64,000 bases of DNA from Panax quinquefolius (Eukaryota; Streptophyta; Magnoliopsida; Apiales; Araliaceae), in contig CM035160.1 in assembly GCA_020205615.1 (NCBI GenBank), positions 6,426,437-6,490,436 on the forward strand. The letters are read 5' to 3'. The notes beneath the pieces were generated by a model. The model did no database searches. It saw only the letters and a program-made list of their open reading frames with translations, and was not told the DNA's origin. Both the position numbers and the translations under genes were made by a program. Positions 49,701-62,035 of this stretch are shown in pieces (the first letter of the stretch is position 1; every line of letters starts with the position of its first letter).

Positions 49701-50128
49701 ATCCACGATTTATTGGTCCATTTCAAATTCTTGGCCGAGTAGGAAATGAAGCCTATAGACTTGCGTTACCTCAAAGTATGTCTCGTGTTCATAATGTGTT
49801 TCACATATCATACTTAAATAAATATGTGAAAGACACGAACCACGTTATAGAATTAGAACCGGACGAAATAATAGAAGACTTAACGTATGAGGAGGTACTG
49901 TCAAGATCTTGGATAGGAAGGAACATGTCCTACGCCATAAAGGTCATACCACAAGTTAAAGTTTTGTGGAGGAATCATCTTATAGAAAATGACACAGGGA
50001 ATTGGAAAGCGGAAATGAAAGCGAGGTATCCTCACCTTTTGAAACACCGAATGCGTCGTCGATTTCGAGGACAAAATTTCATAAGGAGGGAGGTTGTAAG
50101 ACCCCAACTTATTATTAATGAAATTTAA
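46761..50128 (+). pseudogene. pol of element D: protease, RT, RNase H, integrase, chromodomain-like tail
   Basis: Protease from about 46761 (D-T-x-S-T-H-S-F region near 46798; LGIDWLTIHHAK at about 47007). RT at about 47250-48060 with FIDD at 47788-47799. RNase H at about 48220-48560. Integrase at about 48790-49540: [44 protein letters not shown]. The C-terminal 192 codons (49550-50128) are open. They show the GPF-type domain (RFIGPFQILGRVGNEAYRLAL) and a chromodomain-like tail (EEVLSR..., VIPQVKVLWRNH, EMKARYPHLL), as expected for Tekay chromoviruses. The frame crosses the polypurine tract and stops 34 bp inside the 3' LTR. The rest has repeated frameshifts. Confidence 0.85.
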
Positions 50129-52787
50129 TTTTCTCTATTTATTATTTTGAAATAGTAAGGGTTGATGTGATTAATGTGGATAGTTAGGGGTAAAATACGC
50201 AAATATTTCAAAATAAGCAAGTGGTTATAAAATATTCATTGTTGTCGGGAATATTAGTTTGGTGGTGGAATATTAAATGCTTGTGGGGAATATTAAATGC
50301 GACGGTGCGACCATGTGTGGGCCCATGTGAGAGCGATTGGATGAAGAAAATGACAAATATAAGTTGGTTAAAAATAACGGCGTAGTTATTCACAATTAAT
50401 CTTGTTAAAATACTCGGTGGTTAAAACACGATGGCACGGTATTGCACCAATTATTGATTCTTACGTGAAGGCCTTTACTCAATAATGGTTACGATAATTC
50501 TTTATTCGATATTTTATTGAGTTAATAATTCTTTGCGTTGATATTTTATATTCTTTGTTGTTTGATAATTGTCATTACACGATATTTTTCATTATCGAAG
50601 CAATAATTCATATTATCCGAATAATATTATTAGATAACATTATTGGCAATGTCTAGAAAGTTACATCAAGGAGAGGTTTGGTCACCTAATTGCTTGCGTG
50701 ATGAGAGAAATTCTTATTGGAAAGCCCCTCTTTCTGAGGAAGCTATGCAGTTTGTCGATATTGTGATTACTGTAATATTATTTGTGAATAATTAATTATT
50801 GATTCATATGATGAGAAAATATTAATTTTATGTGGATATAGATGGAAAAATTTTAATGTGACAATTGTTGAAAATTGAAATTTTATCTTTTACGATAAAA
50901 TAATTCTTTTAAATATATTATTATATTTTAATAATATAATAATGGTGATATTTTTACAACGAATGTGGGATATATGAGTATCTGAGGAGGAAGAGTATTT
51001 TTGTTGCAATAAATGTTTAAAACATGCTAAACATGTCGGTGGACCCCATTTATTGGTTTGAAATTTGATTATAGCACTTGTAAAATTGCCCGTTTGTGGA
51101 TTTGGTCAATTTTGTTTGGAATTTGGAAAAACTTTCTTACGTAAAGTTGTAGAAATTGAATTTCCTATAAAAACTCATGCGATTCAATTTTTACGATAAA
51201 AGGCTATTTATTGTGAATTATTGAAGTTAGAAGCTCAAAATAATTGATTTTTGGAAGTTTTAATTATTATTTTAAAGAAAAACATTTTTTTGCATTTAAG
51301 TGGGCTAACATGTGATATTAATTGCTGAAATCAGATCTTCAAAGATGGGCTAAGGAAATTTATAATATATATTAATATTTTATTAAATTTTACGCTTTGG
51401 TGTTAGCGTTTTCTATAAATAGGGTCTTGGGTTAGAATTGAAAATCACACCGAAGCTGAAGTTTTCTCTCTATATTATCGGCGTATTCTTGTGAGTATTT
51501 TGAGTATACTTTGAGTATTGTTAGGCGGTGAAAGTTCCTTTAGCACTATATCTTGGTATTCCAAATTTAGAAATCTTAATCTTTCGAGGTAAGGGATGTT
51601 ATTTTCTTCTCGAATGATATTATTTCTTCAATATCATTATCTTTGAAATATTAGTTGGAACTTTTATCAAATTTGGAACTTTTCATGTAGAGTTACTATT
51701 CATGAGTTACTTATTCACGAGTTCTTATTCATGAGTTATTATTCACGATTCTTATTCACGAGTACTATTAAGCGAAGCGTGAAGATGTTTTTGTGGAATT
51801 TCTATCTTTTGGTGTGAGTTACTTATTCACGTATCGGCCTTTATTCACGTTATCTGACCTTATTCATAGAAAAATAAAATTTCTTCTTTTTTCCAAAATA
51901 TCTATTACGGATACTAGCTTTGATTGTATCCATGTTTTGATCATTCTTGAATTTTACACCACTATGATTATTTTTGAGGTATTTTTGAACATGGATAAAA
52001 CAAAAGTACTGAATCCTTAATCCTTAATCCTTGTCATTTTGTTTCACATGAATTCGTTTCTTTAAAAAAAATTTTTCATCATCCTCGATCTTAAATGATG
52101 ATATTATTGAATATTTTTGGCACATGTAGTGCAAAGATGAATGATTTACGAAGAATATCTTTGGTAGTAGTGCAAAGATGAGCAGATGTTTAGATGAATA
52201 TGACTAATGATGAATATCTTTGGCTTTGTAGTGCAAAGATGAATATTTGATTCGGATGTATATTGATTGATGTTACGGGATAAAAGATGAGCGATGAACT
52301 TTTAAATTCATACATAAAAGATAGTAGTTTGCATTCTCTACTTAACTCTTCTAATGAATTATTATTTCATTGCGAATATTGATTTAAAATTTGTTGTCTA
52401 TTGTATTACATTAGATTTTTCCTGTTGAAGACTAACGATAATTTGTTGTATATTATCTTAGTCATAATATTCTTCTCTTTGGGCTAGTTGAGCTCACCCT
52501 TTTCCTTTTTGTTCCATTTTTCTTCTCGGGAGGCGAGAATATAGCGAAAGTGCAGGTGGGTATGGAATGAAGGTTTTAGAAAGGATTGTTTAGTAGTCCT
52601 CACCATTTTGTAAAATAATGTATCAATAAATGTGATGAGGATTTATTTGAGTATAGATATTGTCTAGAAGATAATATTGGTATTCAAACTCACAGTTTCT
52701 TGTTGTAATACTAAAGTTGTAGTTGTTTACGTACCATGTATTGACAACTCGGAATAGGTGATGTATACCTATTTTGGGGGCGTCACA
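50095..52787 (+). repeat. 3' LTR of element D (2.69 kb)
   Basis: Follows the polypurine tract AAGGAGGGAGG (50083-50093). Begins TGTAAGACCCC and ends GGGGGCGTCACA. TATA at 51413-51422; TTATTCACGAG array at 51690-51765; hairpin units at 52108-52246. Confidence 0.9.
52108..52246 (+). repeat. Three hairpin units in D's 3' LTR
   Basis: Units at about 52112, 52157 and 52216 with the ATCTTTGG...GTGCAAAGAT form (ATTTTTGG in the first). Confidence 0.65.
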
Positions 52788-54006
52788 TTTTCTCTCTCTA
52801 TATTATCGAGCGTATTCTTGTGTGTATTTTGAGTATATTTTGAGTATTGCTTCTACGGTGCAAGTTCAGTCATAGCATATATCCTGTTATTTAAATTTAA
52901 ATCTTGATCTTTCGAGGTAAGGGATATTATTATTTTTCATAAATGATATTATTTCTTGATATCATTATCTTTGAAATATTGATCTGAAGTTTTTATCAAA
53001 TTTGGAACTTTTGGTGTCGAATTTACTTTATTCACGTGTATCTGGCCTTTATTCACGTATCTCGATCTTATTCATGAATACTGACTATTCATTGAAAAAT
53101 GAAAATTTTCCTTTTAAATCTAAAATATCTATTGTGGATACTAGTTTTGATTGTATCCATGTTTTGATCATTCTTGAATTTTACACCACTATGATTATTT
53201 TTGAGGTATTTTTGGACATGGATAAAACAAAATGTACCTTAATCCTTAATCCTTGTCATTTTGTTTCACCGGATTCGTTTCTTTAAAATATATTTTCATC
53301 ATCCTCGGTCTTAAATGATGATATTATTGAATATCTTTGGCTGTAGTGCAAAGATGAATGATTTCGATGAATATCTTTGGCCCGTAGTCTTGAAGATGAG
53401 CAGTGTTTAGATGAACATGACCAATTGATGAATATCTTTGGCTGTAGTGCAAAGATGAATATTTGATTCGGATGTATATTGATTGATGTTACGAGGATAA
53501 AAGATGAGCGATGAACTTTTAAATTCATACATAGAAGATAGTAATTTGCATTCTCTCTTAACTCTTCTAATGAATTATTATTTCCGCTGCGAATATTGAT
53601 TTAAAAACTTGTTGTCTATTGTATTCTATTAGATTTTTCCCTGTTGAAGACTAATGATAATTTGTTGTATATTATCTTAGTCATAATATTCTTTACTGGG
53701 CTAGTTGAGCTCACCTTTTTCCTTTTTGTTCCATTTTTTTTCTCAGGAGGCGAGAATATAGCGAGTACGAGTCGGGGTATGGAATGAAGGTTCTAGAGAG
53801 AGTTGTTTAGTAGTCCTCACCATTTTTGTAAAATAATGTATCAATAAATGTGATGAGGATTTATTTGAGTATAGATATTGTCTAGAAGATAATATTTGTA
53901 TTTAAACTCACAGTTTATATGTTGTAATAATAAAGTTGTAGTTGTTTCTGTACCATGTATTGACAACTCAAAATGGGTGATGTATACCTATTTTGGGGGC
54001 GTCACA
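52788..54006 (+). repeat. 5' LTR of element E, second part
   Basis: Starts with the target repeat TTTTC and continues TCTCTCTATATTATC to GGGGGCGTCACA. It matches 60174-61381 of E's 3' LTR. Contains hairpin units at 53331-53463. The E primer site follows. Confidence 0.9.
53331..53463 (+). repeat. Three hairpin units in E's 5' LTR
   Basis: Units at about 53333, 53372 and 53436. The first and third read ATCTTTGGCTGTAGTGCAAAGAT, a 7-bp stem with a 9-base loop (stem arms ATCTTTG and CAAAGAT); the second has lost bases. Confidence 0.7.
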
Positions 54007-54180
54007 CGATTAATATCTGAGCTTAGGGATATGATCTACTGGCGGAGATCGGGGAATAGAACTAGGAGGGAGAGCGAGTAAATCCTTCGCTAGTGTGTCC
54101 TACCTAAGCTTATTTGTTAGTTGAGTCGATATATAAGGATATTATGTGATATATTAATTTTCTTAATTAACCCTTGTTTT
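54007..54180 (+). other. Leader of element E
   Basis: CGATTAATATCTGAGCTTAG is the degraded primer site. GGCGGAGATCGGGGAATAGA, the CTAGGAGGGAG tract and TTAATTAACCCTTGTTTT follow before the gag ATG. Confidence 0.7.
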
Positions 54181-55440
54181 ATGGCGATGTTTGAGAATGT
54201 CGTTTGAGAATATTAACAATGGAAATGAGACGTGGAGACGCCTTTGTACTCACCAACGAGGAGAAGCGTCAACAGTTTGGCAATGTTCCTCCCATGAACA
54301 ACACCTGGCTGAAGCGAGATGATGAAACGAGGGATGTTTAGAAGCTTTTTTGCGATTCATGCAAAATCGAGACGAGGAGACTTCGTGTTCAAAATATAGG
54401 AGAAATGATAGCAATTCACTTTGGTTTGTCACGACGGCGGTTTAAAGTTGGGACCACGAAATTTAAGGAAAGCGGGATCCGATCATGACGGAAACATGGG
54501 TCAAGCAAATTACCAAGATATTCGATGTCTTGGGATGTGCGGAGAACGAAGGTTCCATTCGCCACCTTTATGTTACGTGGCGAAAGCGGACTCTTGGTGG
54601 GAGTCGTGAAGCGTACCAATCCATCCACCGCTTTTCGGCGTGTCTTGGGAGACGTTTGAAATTATTTAATGACAAATACTTTCACGAAAGTGTTAAATCG
54701 TATGAAGGAAGTGGAGTTCATCGATTAGAACAAAACAACATGGCGGTGTCTCAAAGATGCGAGGCAAAGTTTGCGAGTTATCCAGTTTTCACACCTCATT
54801 TGGTGGAGAATGAGGAGCGTATAATGCGGATGTTTACGAGAGGTTTGAAACCCTGGCGTACGACAATATCTCATTTCTCGTAAATTTTCTCTCTATTCGG
54901 ATGTTGTTAACAACGCTTCAATTGTTAGAAGCGAGATAACGAGTATGTTTCAACCGAAGGACCATAACCGAGGATCGTACCGGATATAGCGATCAATGAA
55001 TAAATGATAACCAGTGGAGAAAGAAAAAGACGGACAAAAATGGTAACCACTATGGTGGTAATCATAGCCGTGAAAATAGAAGAAGCGAGTCGAGAGGAAA
55101 TTTTAAAAGAGGAGATTTAACAACGACCATATGAAGACGCAGCGATAAAGGCGACAAGAATCGGTTCTAAGGGAGGAGAACGACCACCGGTCATATCTTT
55201 ATAAATCACGGAAAGAGGGACATATCGGTCAAACTTCCCACAACGATTTCAAGATATGCTATAATTGTGGAAAGGAATGACATATCGCTCGAGATTTTAC
55301 TGATGGCGAAACCTAGTTCAATGAGGATTGTGACTCAAAAGATCGTCCCGAAAAAAGTCAAAGTCAATCGGTTCCTAGAATAGCGTTTGTTGTGGTGGTC
55401 AAAAAATCGAGAACCCAAGCGAGGTGATCACGGGTAAGCT
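54181..55440 (+). pseudogene. gag of element E (frame-broken)
   Basis: The ATG at 54181 begins MAMFENVV. The longest clean stretch is 54485-54883 (MTETWVKQITKIFDVLGC..., LFNDKYFHESVKSYEGSGVH, EQNNMAVSQRCEAKFASYPV). The two knuckle regions at about 55190-55310 are both damaged (CYNCGKE, then a stop where GGA-CAT is expected). Confidence 0.75.
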
Positions 55441-58400
55441 ATTTATAAATTCTTGCGAAGTTTATACCTTACTTGATAATCTTGCTACCCATTCATTTAT
55501 CTCTCTATTTGTGCTCAATGTTTAAATTTGACTCGGGAAAATTAGACTTTGACTTTGACTATCTGTGGAAACTCCGTTAGGAGAAACTTTTATCACATCC
55601 AATTGTTTATAAATCTTGTTTGATTCAAGTTGGCACCATTACCTTTTACACCGTTGACCTTATCTCTTTAAAGATACTTGCTTTTGATGTTATTTTAGGG
55701 ATTGATTGGTTAACTACTCATCATGCCAAAATTGATTATTTTAAATAAGGTTGTTAGTTTTCATATTCCTAACCAACTTTGTTATGCAATTCAAGCAACT
55801 AAACCATTAAAATAAATCAACATCATATTTAATCATAAAGCTATTCGTTTATTGAAAAAGCGGATGTCAAGCTTTCTTAGCCCATGTTATGGATTTGAAT
55901 AAAGACACGTCAAATTTGAATAATATTCTGTTGTTATTGACTTTCTGACGCGTATTTCAGAAGAACTTCCGGTCTACCCCGAGCGTGGAGTTGAATTCTT
56001 TATTGATCTTGAACTTTGTACAAAGCCCATTTCTAAAACCCCATATTGAATGGCTCTATTGAACTTGAGGAGTTAAAGGTCCAACTACGAGAATTGTTGG
56101 ACATCGGTTTCATTAAATCTAGTACATCTCCTTGGGGTGCTCTGTTTTATTCGTAAAGAAGAAAAAGGGAGTATGCGACTTTGTATTGACTATCGGGGAA
56201 TTGAACCATTGTCACCATCAAGAATAGGTATCCTCTACCTCGTATTGATGACTTGTTTGACCAGATTCTGAGAGCACAATTCTTTTCAAAAATCGATCTT
56301 AGATTACGGATATCATCAATGAAGATTAGAGCGAGGATATTCCAAAGCGCCTTTAGAACTCGATGCGGGCATTATGAATTCTTAGTCATGTCTTTGGATG
56401 ACTAATGCTCCTACGGCTTTCATGGATATGATGAACCGAGTATTCAAGGAATATTTGGATCGGTTTGTTGTTGTCTTTATTGATGACATCCTCATATATT
56501 CTAAAAAGTCGTGAAGATCATGAGCACCATTTGAATTTTGGTACTCCAAAGGCTTCGTGAAAACAAACTATATGCCAAATTAAAGAAATGCGAGTTACGG
56601 CTTGAGGAAGTAGCATTTCTTGGGCACGTCAGTGTCAAAACATGGAGTATCAAGTGGACCGGCGAAGATTGAAGCAATACAAAGTTAGAGCAACCAAAAT
56701 CGGTGGCCAAGAATCGTAGCTTTTGGGCTTAGTTTGGTTATTATCGGAGATTAGTGGAAGGATTTTCTCGAATCGCTACTCCATTAACTTTCGGTGACTC
56801 GGAAAGATTTAAAATTCATTTGGAGCGAAGAATGCGAGAAGAGTTTCCAAGAGATTAAGAGGAGACTTATTTACGACTGTTACAACAATACCATCCGGTT
56901 CGGATGGATTTGTTATCTCTGATGATGCTTCGAGCAAAGGTTAGGATGTGTTCTCATGCAACGTGGAAAAGTCATAGTCTATGCCTCGCGACAACTTAAA
57001 GAATATGAGAGGAATTATCCTACTCATGATCTAGAGTTAGCGTGATCGTTTTTTATATTAAAAGATATGGAGGCACTATCTATATGGGGAGAAAGTGGAG
57101 ATATATTCGGACCATAAAAGCCTCAAATATTTCTTCACGCAAAAGGAACTCAACATGCGGCCGACGACGTTGGCTTGAGTTGTTGAAAGATTACGACCAC
57201 ACTATTCAATATCATCCTGGAAAAGCGAGCGTGGTAGGCGGAAGCGTTGAGTAGAAGATCATATCACGAGGAACGAAAGTGCGATGATGTCAAGTATACG
57301 CATAGAGCCAACTTTAATAGAAAAGTTAAGGTTGCTCGCCACCGAACCGAGCCGATGATCGTATGAAGAAGAAAGTACAAGAAGGAGCTATTAGGGCGAG
57401 AATTGATGAAGAAGGAATACTTTGAGTCCACTCCGGACTTTGTGTCCTAACGACTACGATTTGAAGTACAAGATTATGATGGAGGCACAATACACCATTT
57501 GCAATCCATCCTGGAAGTACTAAAATGTATCGTGATCTTGACATACATTTGGTGGAACAATATGAAGAGAGAAATTGCAAAGTTTATCTCAATGTGTTTA
57601 ACTTGTCAACGTGTAAAGGCGGAGCATCTAGTACCCAAGGGTCCGTTGCAACCACTTGAGATTCTGAAATGGAAGTGGGAACACATTACCATGGATTTCG
57701 ATTCTGAGTCTTCCTACGGTTTCTCAAGGTATCAATGCTATTTGGGTTATTGTTGATAGATTAACCAAGTCTGCTCATTTCTTGCCGACACGGGAGACTT
57801 ATTCCTCGAACGTCTTGCTTTAGTATATGACGTGAATGAGATTGTGAGGTTGCGTGGCAAGCTGTATCCATAGTTTGGATCGTGACCCAAGATTCACTTC
57901 AAGATTTTGGGTTAGCTTGCAAAAAAAGCTATGGGCACGAATTTCTGATTGATTCGGCATACCATACTCAAGCAGACGAACAATCGAAAAGGACTATTCA
58001 AACTCTTGAAGATCTATTAAGACTCTGTGCCCTGAACTTCAAGGGCGGTTGGGATAAGTATTTACCATTGGTGGAATTCTCCTACAACAACAGATTATCA
58101 AGCAAGTATAGGTGTGGCTCTATTTGAAGCATTATATGGACGAAAAGTATCGCTCTCCAATATGTTGGGATGAGGTGGGTGAAGCAACATTGTTGGGACC
58201 CGAAGTTAAGACGTATATGACTACCGAAAAGATCCAAATGATTCGACAACGTATACAAAGCGGCACAAGATAGACAAAAAGAGTTATGCGGATCTTCATC
58301 GAAAGGACGTGGAATTTAGTATAGGGGATCATATATTGTTGCGAGTTGCTCCATGGGAGGAGTTACAAGATTTGGGAAGAGAGGAAAGCTCAATCCACGA

Positions 58401-58790
58401 TTTATTGGTCCATTTCAAATTCTTGATGAGTAGAAATGTAGCCTATAGACTCGCATTACCTCCGAGTATGTCTCGTGTTCATAATGTGTTTCACATATCG
58501 TATTTCGTAAATATATGAAAGACCCGAACCATGTTATAGAGTTAGAACCGGACGAGATTAGCAAGACTTAACGTCTGAAGAGGTACTGTCAAGATTTTGG
58601 ATAGGAAGGAGCATGTCCCTACAGCACAAAATTCGTCATACCACAAGTTAAAGTTTTGTGGAGGAATCATCTTATAGAGGAAATGACACAGGAATTGGAA
58701 AGCGGAAATGAAAGCGAGGTATCCTCACCTTCCGAAAACACACCAGTACGTCACGTCGATTTCGAGGACGAAATTTCATAAGGAGGGAGG
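55441..58790 (+). pseudogene. pol of element E: protease, RT, RNase H, integrase, chromodomain-like tail
   Basis: Protease from about 55441 (LGIDWLTTHHAKID at about 55697). RT at about 55930-56780 with FIDD at 56476-56487. RNase H at about 56920-57260 (DDASSKG-type start, [17 protein letters not shown]). Integrase at about 57450-58200: [23 protein letters not shown], and an open 81-aa core piece at 57882-58127 with YHTQADEQSKRTIQTLEDLLRL. C-terminal GPF and chromodomain-like region at 58310-58780. Ends at the polypurine tract. Multiple frameshifts. Confidence 0.85.
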
Positions 58791-58791
58791 T

Positions 58792-61381
58792 TGTAAGACC
58801 CCAACTTATTATTAATGAAATTTAATTTTCTCTTTATTATTTTGAAATAGTAAGGGTTGATTTGATTAATGTGGATAGTTATGGGTAAAATACGCAAATA
58901 TTTCAAAATAAGCAGTGGTTATAAAATATTCATTGTTGTTAGGGAATATTCGTTTGGTCGTGGAATATTCGTGATTTGTCGGGAATATTTGTGCGGCCAT
59001 GTGTGGGCCATGTGTGGGCCCATGCTTGGCGATTGGATGAAGAAAGCGACAAATATAAGTTGTTTAAAAATAACGACGTAGTTATTCACGATTATCTTAT
59101 TAAAATACTTTGGTGGTTAACACACGAAGATTACAGTATTGCACCAATTATTGATTTTTACGTAAAGAAGACACTTTACTTTCGATAATGGTTATAGTAA
59201 TTCTTGTTCGATATTTTATTGATTTAATAATTCTTTGCGTTGATATTTTATATTCTTTGTTGTTTTAATAATTGTCATTACACAAGTATTTTTCATTATC
59301 GAAGCAATAATTCATATTATCTGAATAATATTATTAGATAACATTATTGGCAATGTCTAGAAAGTTACATCTAAGGAGAGGTTTGATCACCTAATTGCTT
59401 GCGAGTAAGGAGAAATTCTTATTGAAAGCCCCTGCTTTCCTGGGAACCGCCAGTTTGTCGATATTGTGATTACTGTAATATTATTTGTGAATAATTAATT
59501 ATTGATTCATATGATGAGAAAATATTGATTTTATGTGGATATAGATGGAGAAAATTTTAATGTGACAATTGTTGAAAATTAAAATTTTATCTTTTTACGA
59601 TAAAATAATTCATTTAAATATATTATTATATTTTAATAATATAATAATGGTGATATTTTTACAACGAATGTGGGATATATGAGTATACGAGGAGGAAGAG
59701 TATTTTTGTTGCAATAAATGTTTAAAACATGTTAAACATGTCGGTGGACCCCATTTATTGACTGAAATTTGATTATAGCATGTAAAATCGCCCGTTTGTG
59801 GATTTCGGTCAATTTTTGTTTGGAATTCGGAAAAACTTTCTTCTGCAAAGTTGTAGAGAATTGATTTTCCTATAAAAATTAGCGAGTTTCGAATTTTTTG
59901 ACAAAAGGGCTATTTATTGTTAATTATTGAAGTTTCGAAGCTCCGAAATAATTGATTTTTGGAAGTATAAAATATTTAAAATGACAAAAACGTTTTTTGT
60001 CATTATTGTGGGTCTTGCATGTGTTAGAACTGGCTGAATTAAGATCTCTAAATATGGGCGTAGGAATAAAAATTAATAAATTAATATTTTAATAAATTTT
60101 CTTTTTTGGTGTTCTAAGCATTTTCCTATAAATAGGGTCTTGGGTTAGAATTGAAAATCACACGAAATCGAAGTTTTCTCTCTCTATATTATCGAGCGTA
60201 TTCTTGTGAGTATTTTGAGTATTGCTTATCTGGTCAAGTTCAAGTCATAGCTTATATCCTGTTGTTTCAATTAAAAAATCTTGATCTTTCGAGGTAAGGG
60301 ATATTATTATTTTTAAGTAATGATATTATTTCTTCAATATCATTATCTTTGAAATATTGATCTGAAGTTTTATCAAATTTGGAACTTTTGGTGTCGAATT
60401 TACTATTCACGTATACTGCACTATTCACGTATACTGATCTTTATATTCATGAATACTTGACTATTCATCTAAAATGAAAATTTTCCTTTTAAATACAAAA
60501 TATCTATTGTGGATACTAGCTTTGATTGTATCCATGTTTTGATCATTCTTGAATTTTACACCACTATGATTATTTTTGAGGTATTTTTGGACATGGATAA
60601 AACAAAATACTGAATCCTTAATCCTTGTCATTTTTGTTTCACTGGATTCGCTTTCTTTAAAATATTTTTCATCATCCTCGGTCTTAAATGATGATATTAT
60701 TGAATATCTTTGGCACAGTAGTGCAAAAGATGAATGATTTCGATGAATATCTTTGGCCCAGAGTGCAAAGATGAAAGGATGTTTAGATGAACATGACCCG
60801 GTGATGAATATCTTTGGCACCTTAGTGCAAAGATGAATATTTGATTCGGATGTATATTGATTGATGTTACGAGGATAAAAGATGAGCGATGAACTTTTAA
60901 ATTCATACATAGAAGATAGTTGTTTGCATTCTCTTTAACTGCTTCTAATAAATTATTATTTCATTTGCGAATATTGATTTAAAAACTTGTTGTCTATTGT
61001 ATTCTATTAGATTTTTCCTGTTGAAGACTAATGATAATTTGTTGTATATTATCTTAGTCATAATATTCTTCTTGGGCTAGTTGAGCTCACCTTTTCCTTT
61101 TTGTTCCATTTTTCTTCTCGGGAGGCGAGAATATAGCGAAATGCTTAGTCGGGTATGGAATGAAGGTTCTAGAGAGAGTTGTTTAGTAGTCCTCACCATT
61201 TTGTAAAATAATGTATCAATAAATGTGATGAGGATTTATTTGAGTATAAATATTGTCTAGAAGATAATATTTGTATTTAAACTCACAGTTTATATGTTGT
61301 AATAATAAAGTTGTAGTTGTTTCCGTACCATGTATTGACAACTCAAAATGGGTGATGTATACCTATTTTGGGGGCGTCACA
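58792..61381 (+). repeat. 3' LTR of element E (2.59 kb)
   Basis: Begins TGTAAGACCCC after AAGGAGGGAGG and ends GGGGGCGTCACA. TATA at 60126-60135. It preserves uninterrupted the site where D inserted in the 5' copy (AAGTTTTCTCTCTCTATATT, about 60171-60190). Confidence 0.9.
60704..60842 (+). repeat. Three hairpin units in E's 3' LTR
   Basis: ATCTTTGGC...GTGCAAAGAT units at about 60706, 60748 and 60810. The first has GTGCAAAAGAT in its right arm. Confidence 0.7.
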
Positions 61382-62035
61382 TGTTCAGTAGATGTGAAGC
61401 GCATGATGATAGACAACGGGTCTTCTGTAGACATCTTATATGCACATGCTTATCAGAGGATGCATCTTGATGGGCGGAAGATGGAGGTCGGACAGGAGGC
61501 TCCTTTATATGGTTTTAGCAACGATCCGGTCAAAGTTGCAGGCACTATCGAGCTTCCAGTGATCTTCGACACGACTCCTCGGCGGTAGAAATAATGTGTA
61601 AATTTTATGTTGTGCGTATGAGATTCTACTTTACACGCCATATTGGGAAGGCCTACACCGACAGCTCTCCAATGGTGACTTCCATCCCTCACTTCAAAAT
61701 CTAGTTCCCACAGCACATGTAGTCGAAGTGGCGGGAGACTTAGATCTGGCAAACGATGTTATAGAAATGCGGTTATTTCTTCCAGAGTGGGGGTCAAAAA
61801 ACGAAACAAACCACAGCAATTGAGATCGAGCCCTTCACTAAAAAGCACTTCGGAGCCATTGGTAATTCCTGCGCAGGAGAAACGGAAGAGATCGAGCTAG
61901 TCCTTGAAAGCCGAGAAAGGCGGTAAAAGATTGGTTCGGTGCGCGAAACCTCTTCGGACAAACCTCATGGAGCTCCTTCATTTGCTATCACGGACATTTT
62001 GCATAGGAACCACAAAGATATGCTTGAGTCACCAA
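61382..62035 (+). pseudogene. Protease region of element F
   Basis: An open stretch to 61588 contains the aspartic-protease motif DNGSS at 61412-61426 (MMIDNGSSVDILYAHAYQRM), then LYGFSNDPVKVAGTIELPV, typical of Tat/Ogre-type retropepsins. It joins in sense to the end of F's gag at 41236 across E. After 61590 the frame is lost and the protease-RT linker is recognisable only in pieces. Small-scale damage is frequent. Confidence 0.8.

Larger units (their letters stand above)
42639..52787 (+). mobile_element. Element D: complete Tekay-like chromovirus inside E's 5' LTR
   Basis: 5' LTR 42639-45352, internal 45353-50094, 3' LTR 50095-52787. The target duplication is TTTTC: the left copy is TTTT followed by ACG, where CTG is expected (C of the repeat plus TG of the LTR), and the right copy is 52788-52792. 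The right junction is exact. It is the youngest layer of this nest. Confidence 0.9.
41237..61381 (+). mobile_element. Element E: Tekay-like chromovirus, split by element D
   Basis: 5' LTR in two pieces (41237-42638 and 52788-54006), internal 54007-58791, 3' LTR 58792-61381. Inserted in F between gag and protease. The flanks show a weak shared GTTC (GGGTTC on the left, TGTTCA on the right) as a possible target duplication; the left LTR tip is degraded (AGAAGACCCC for TGTAAGACCCC). Confidence 0.85.
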
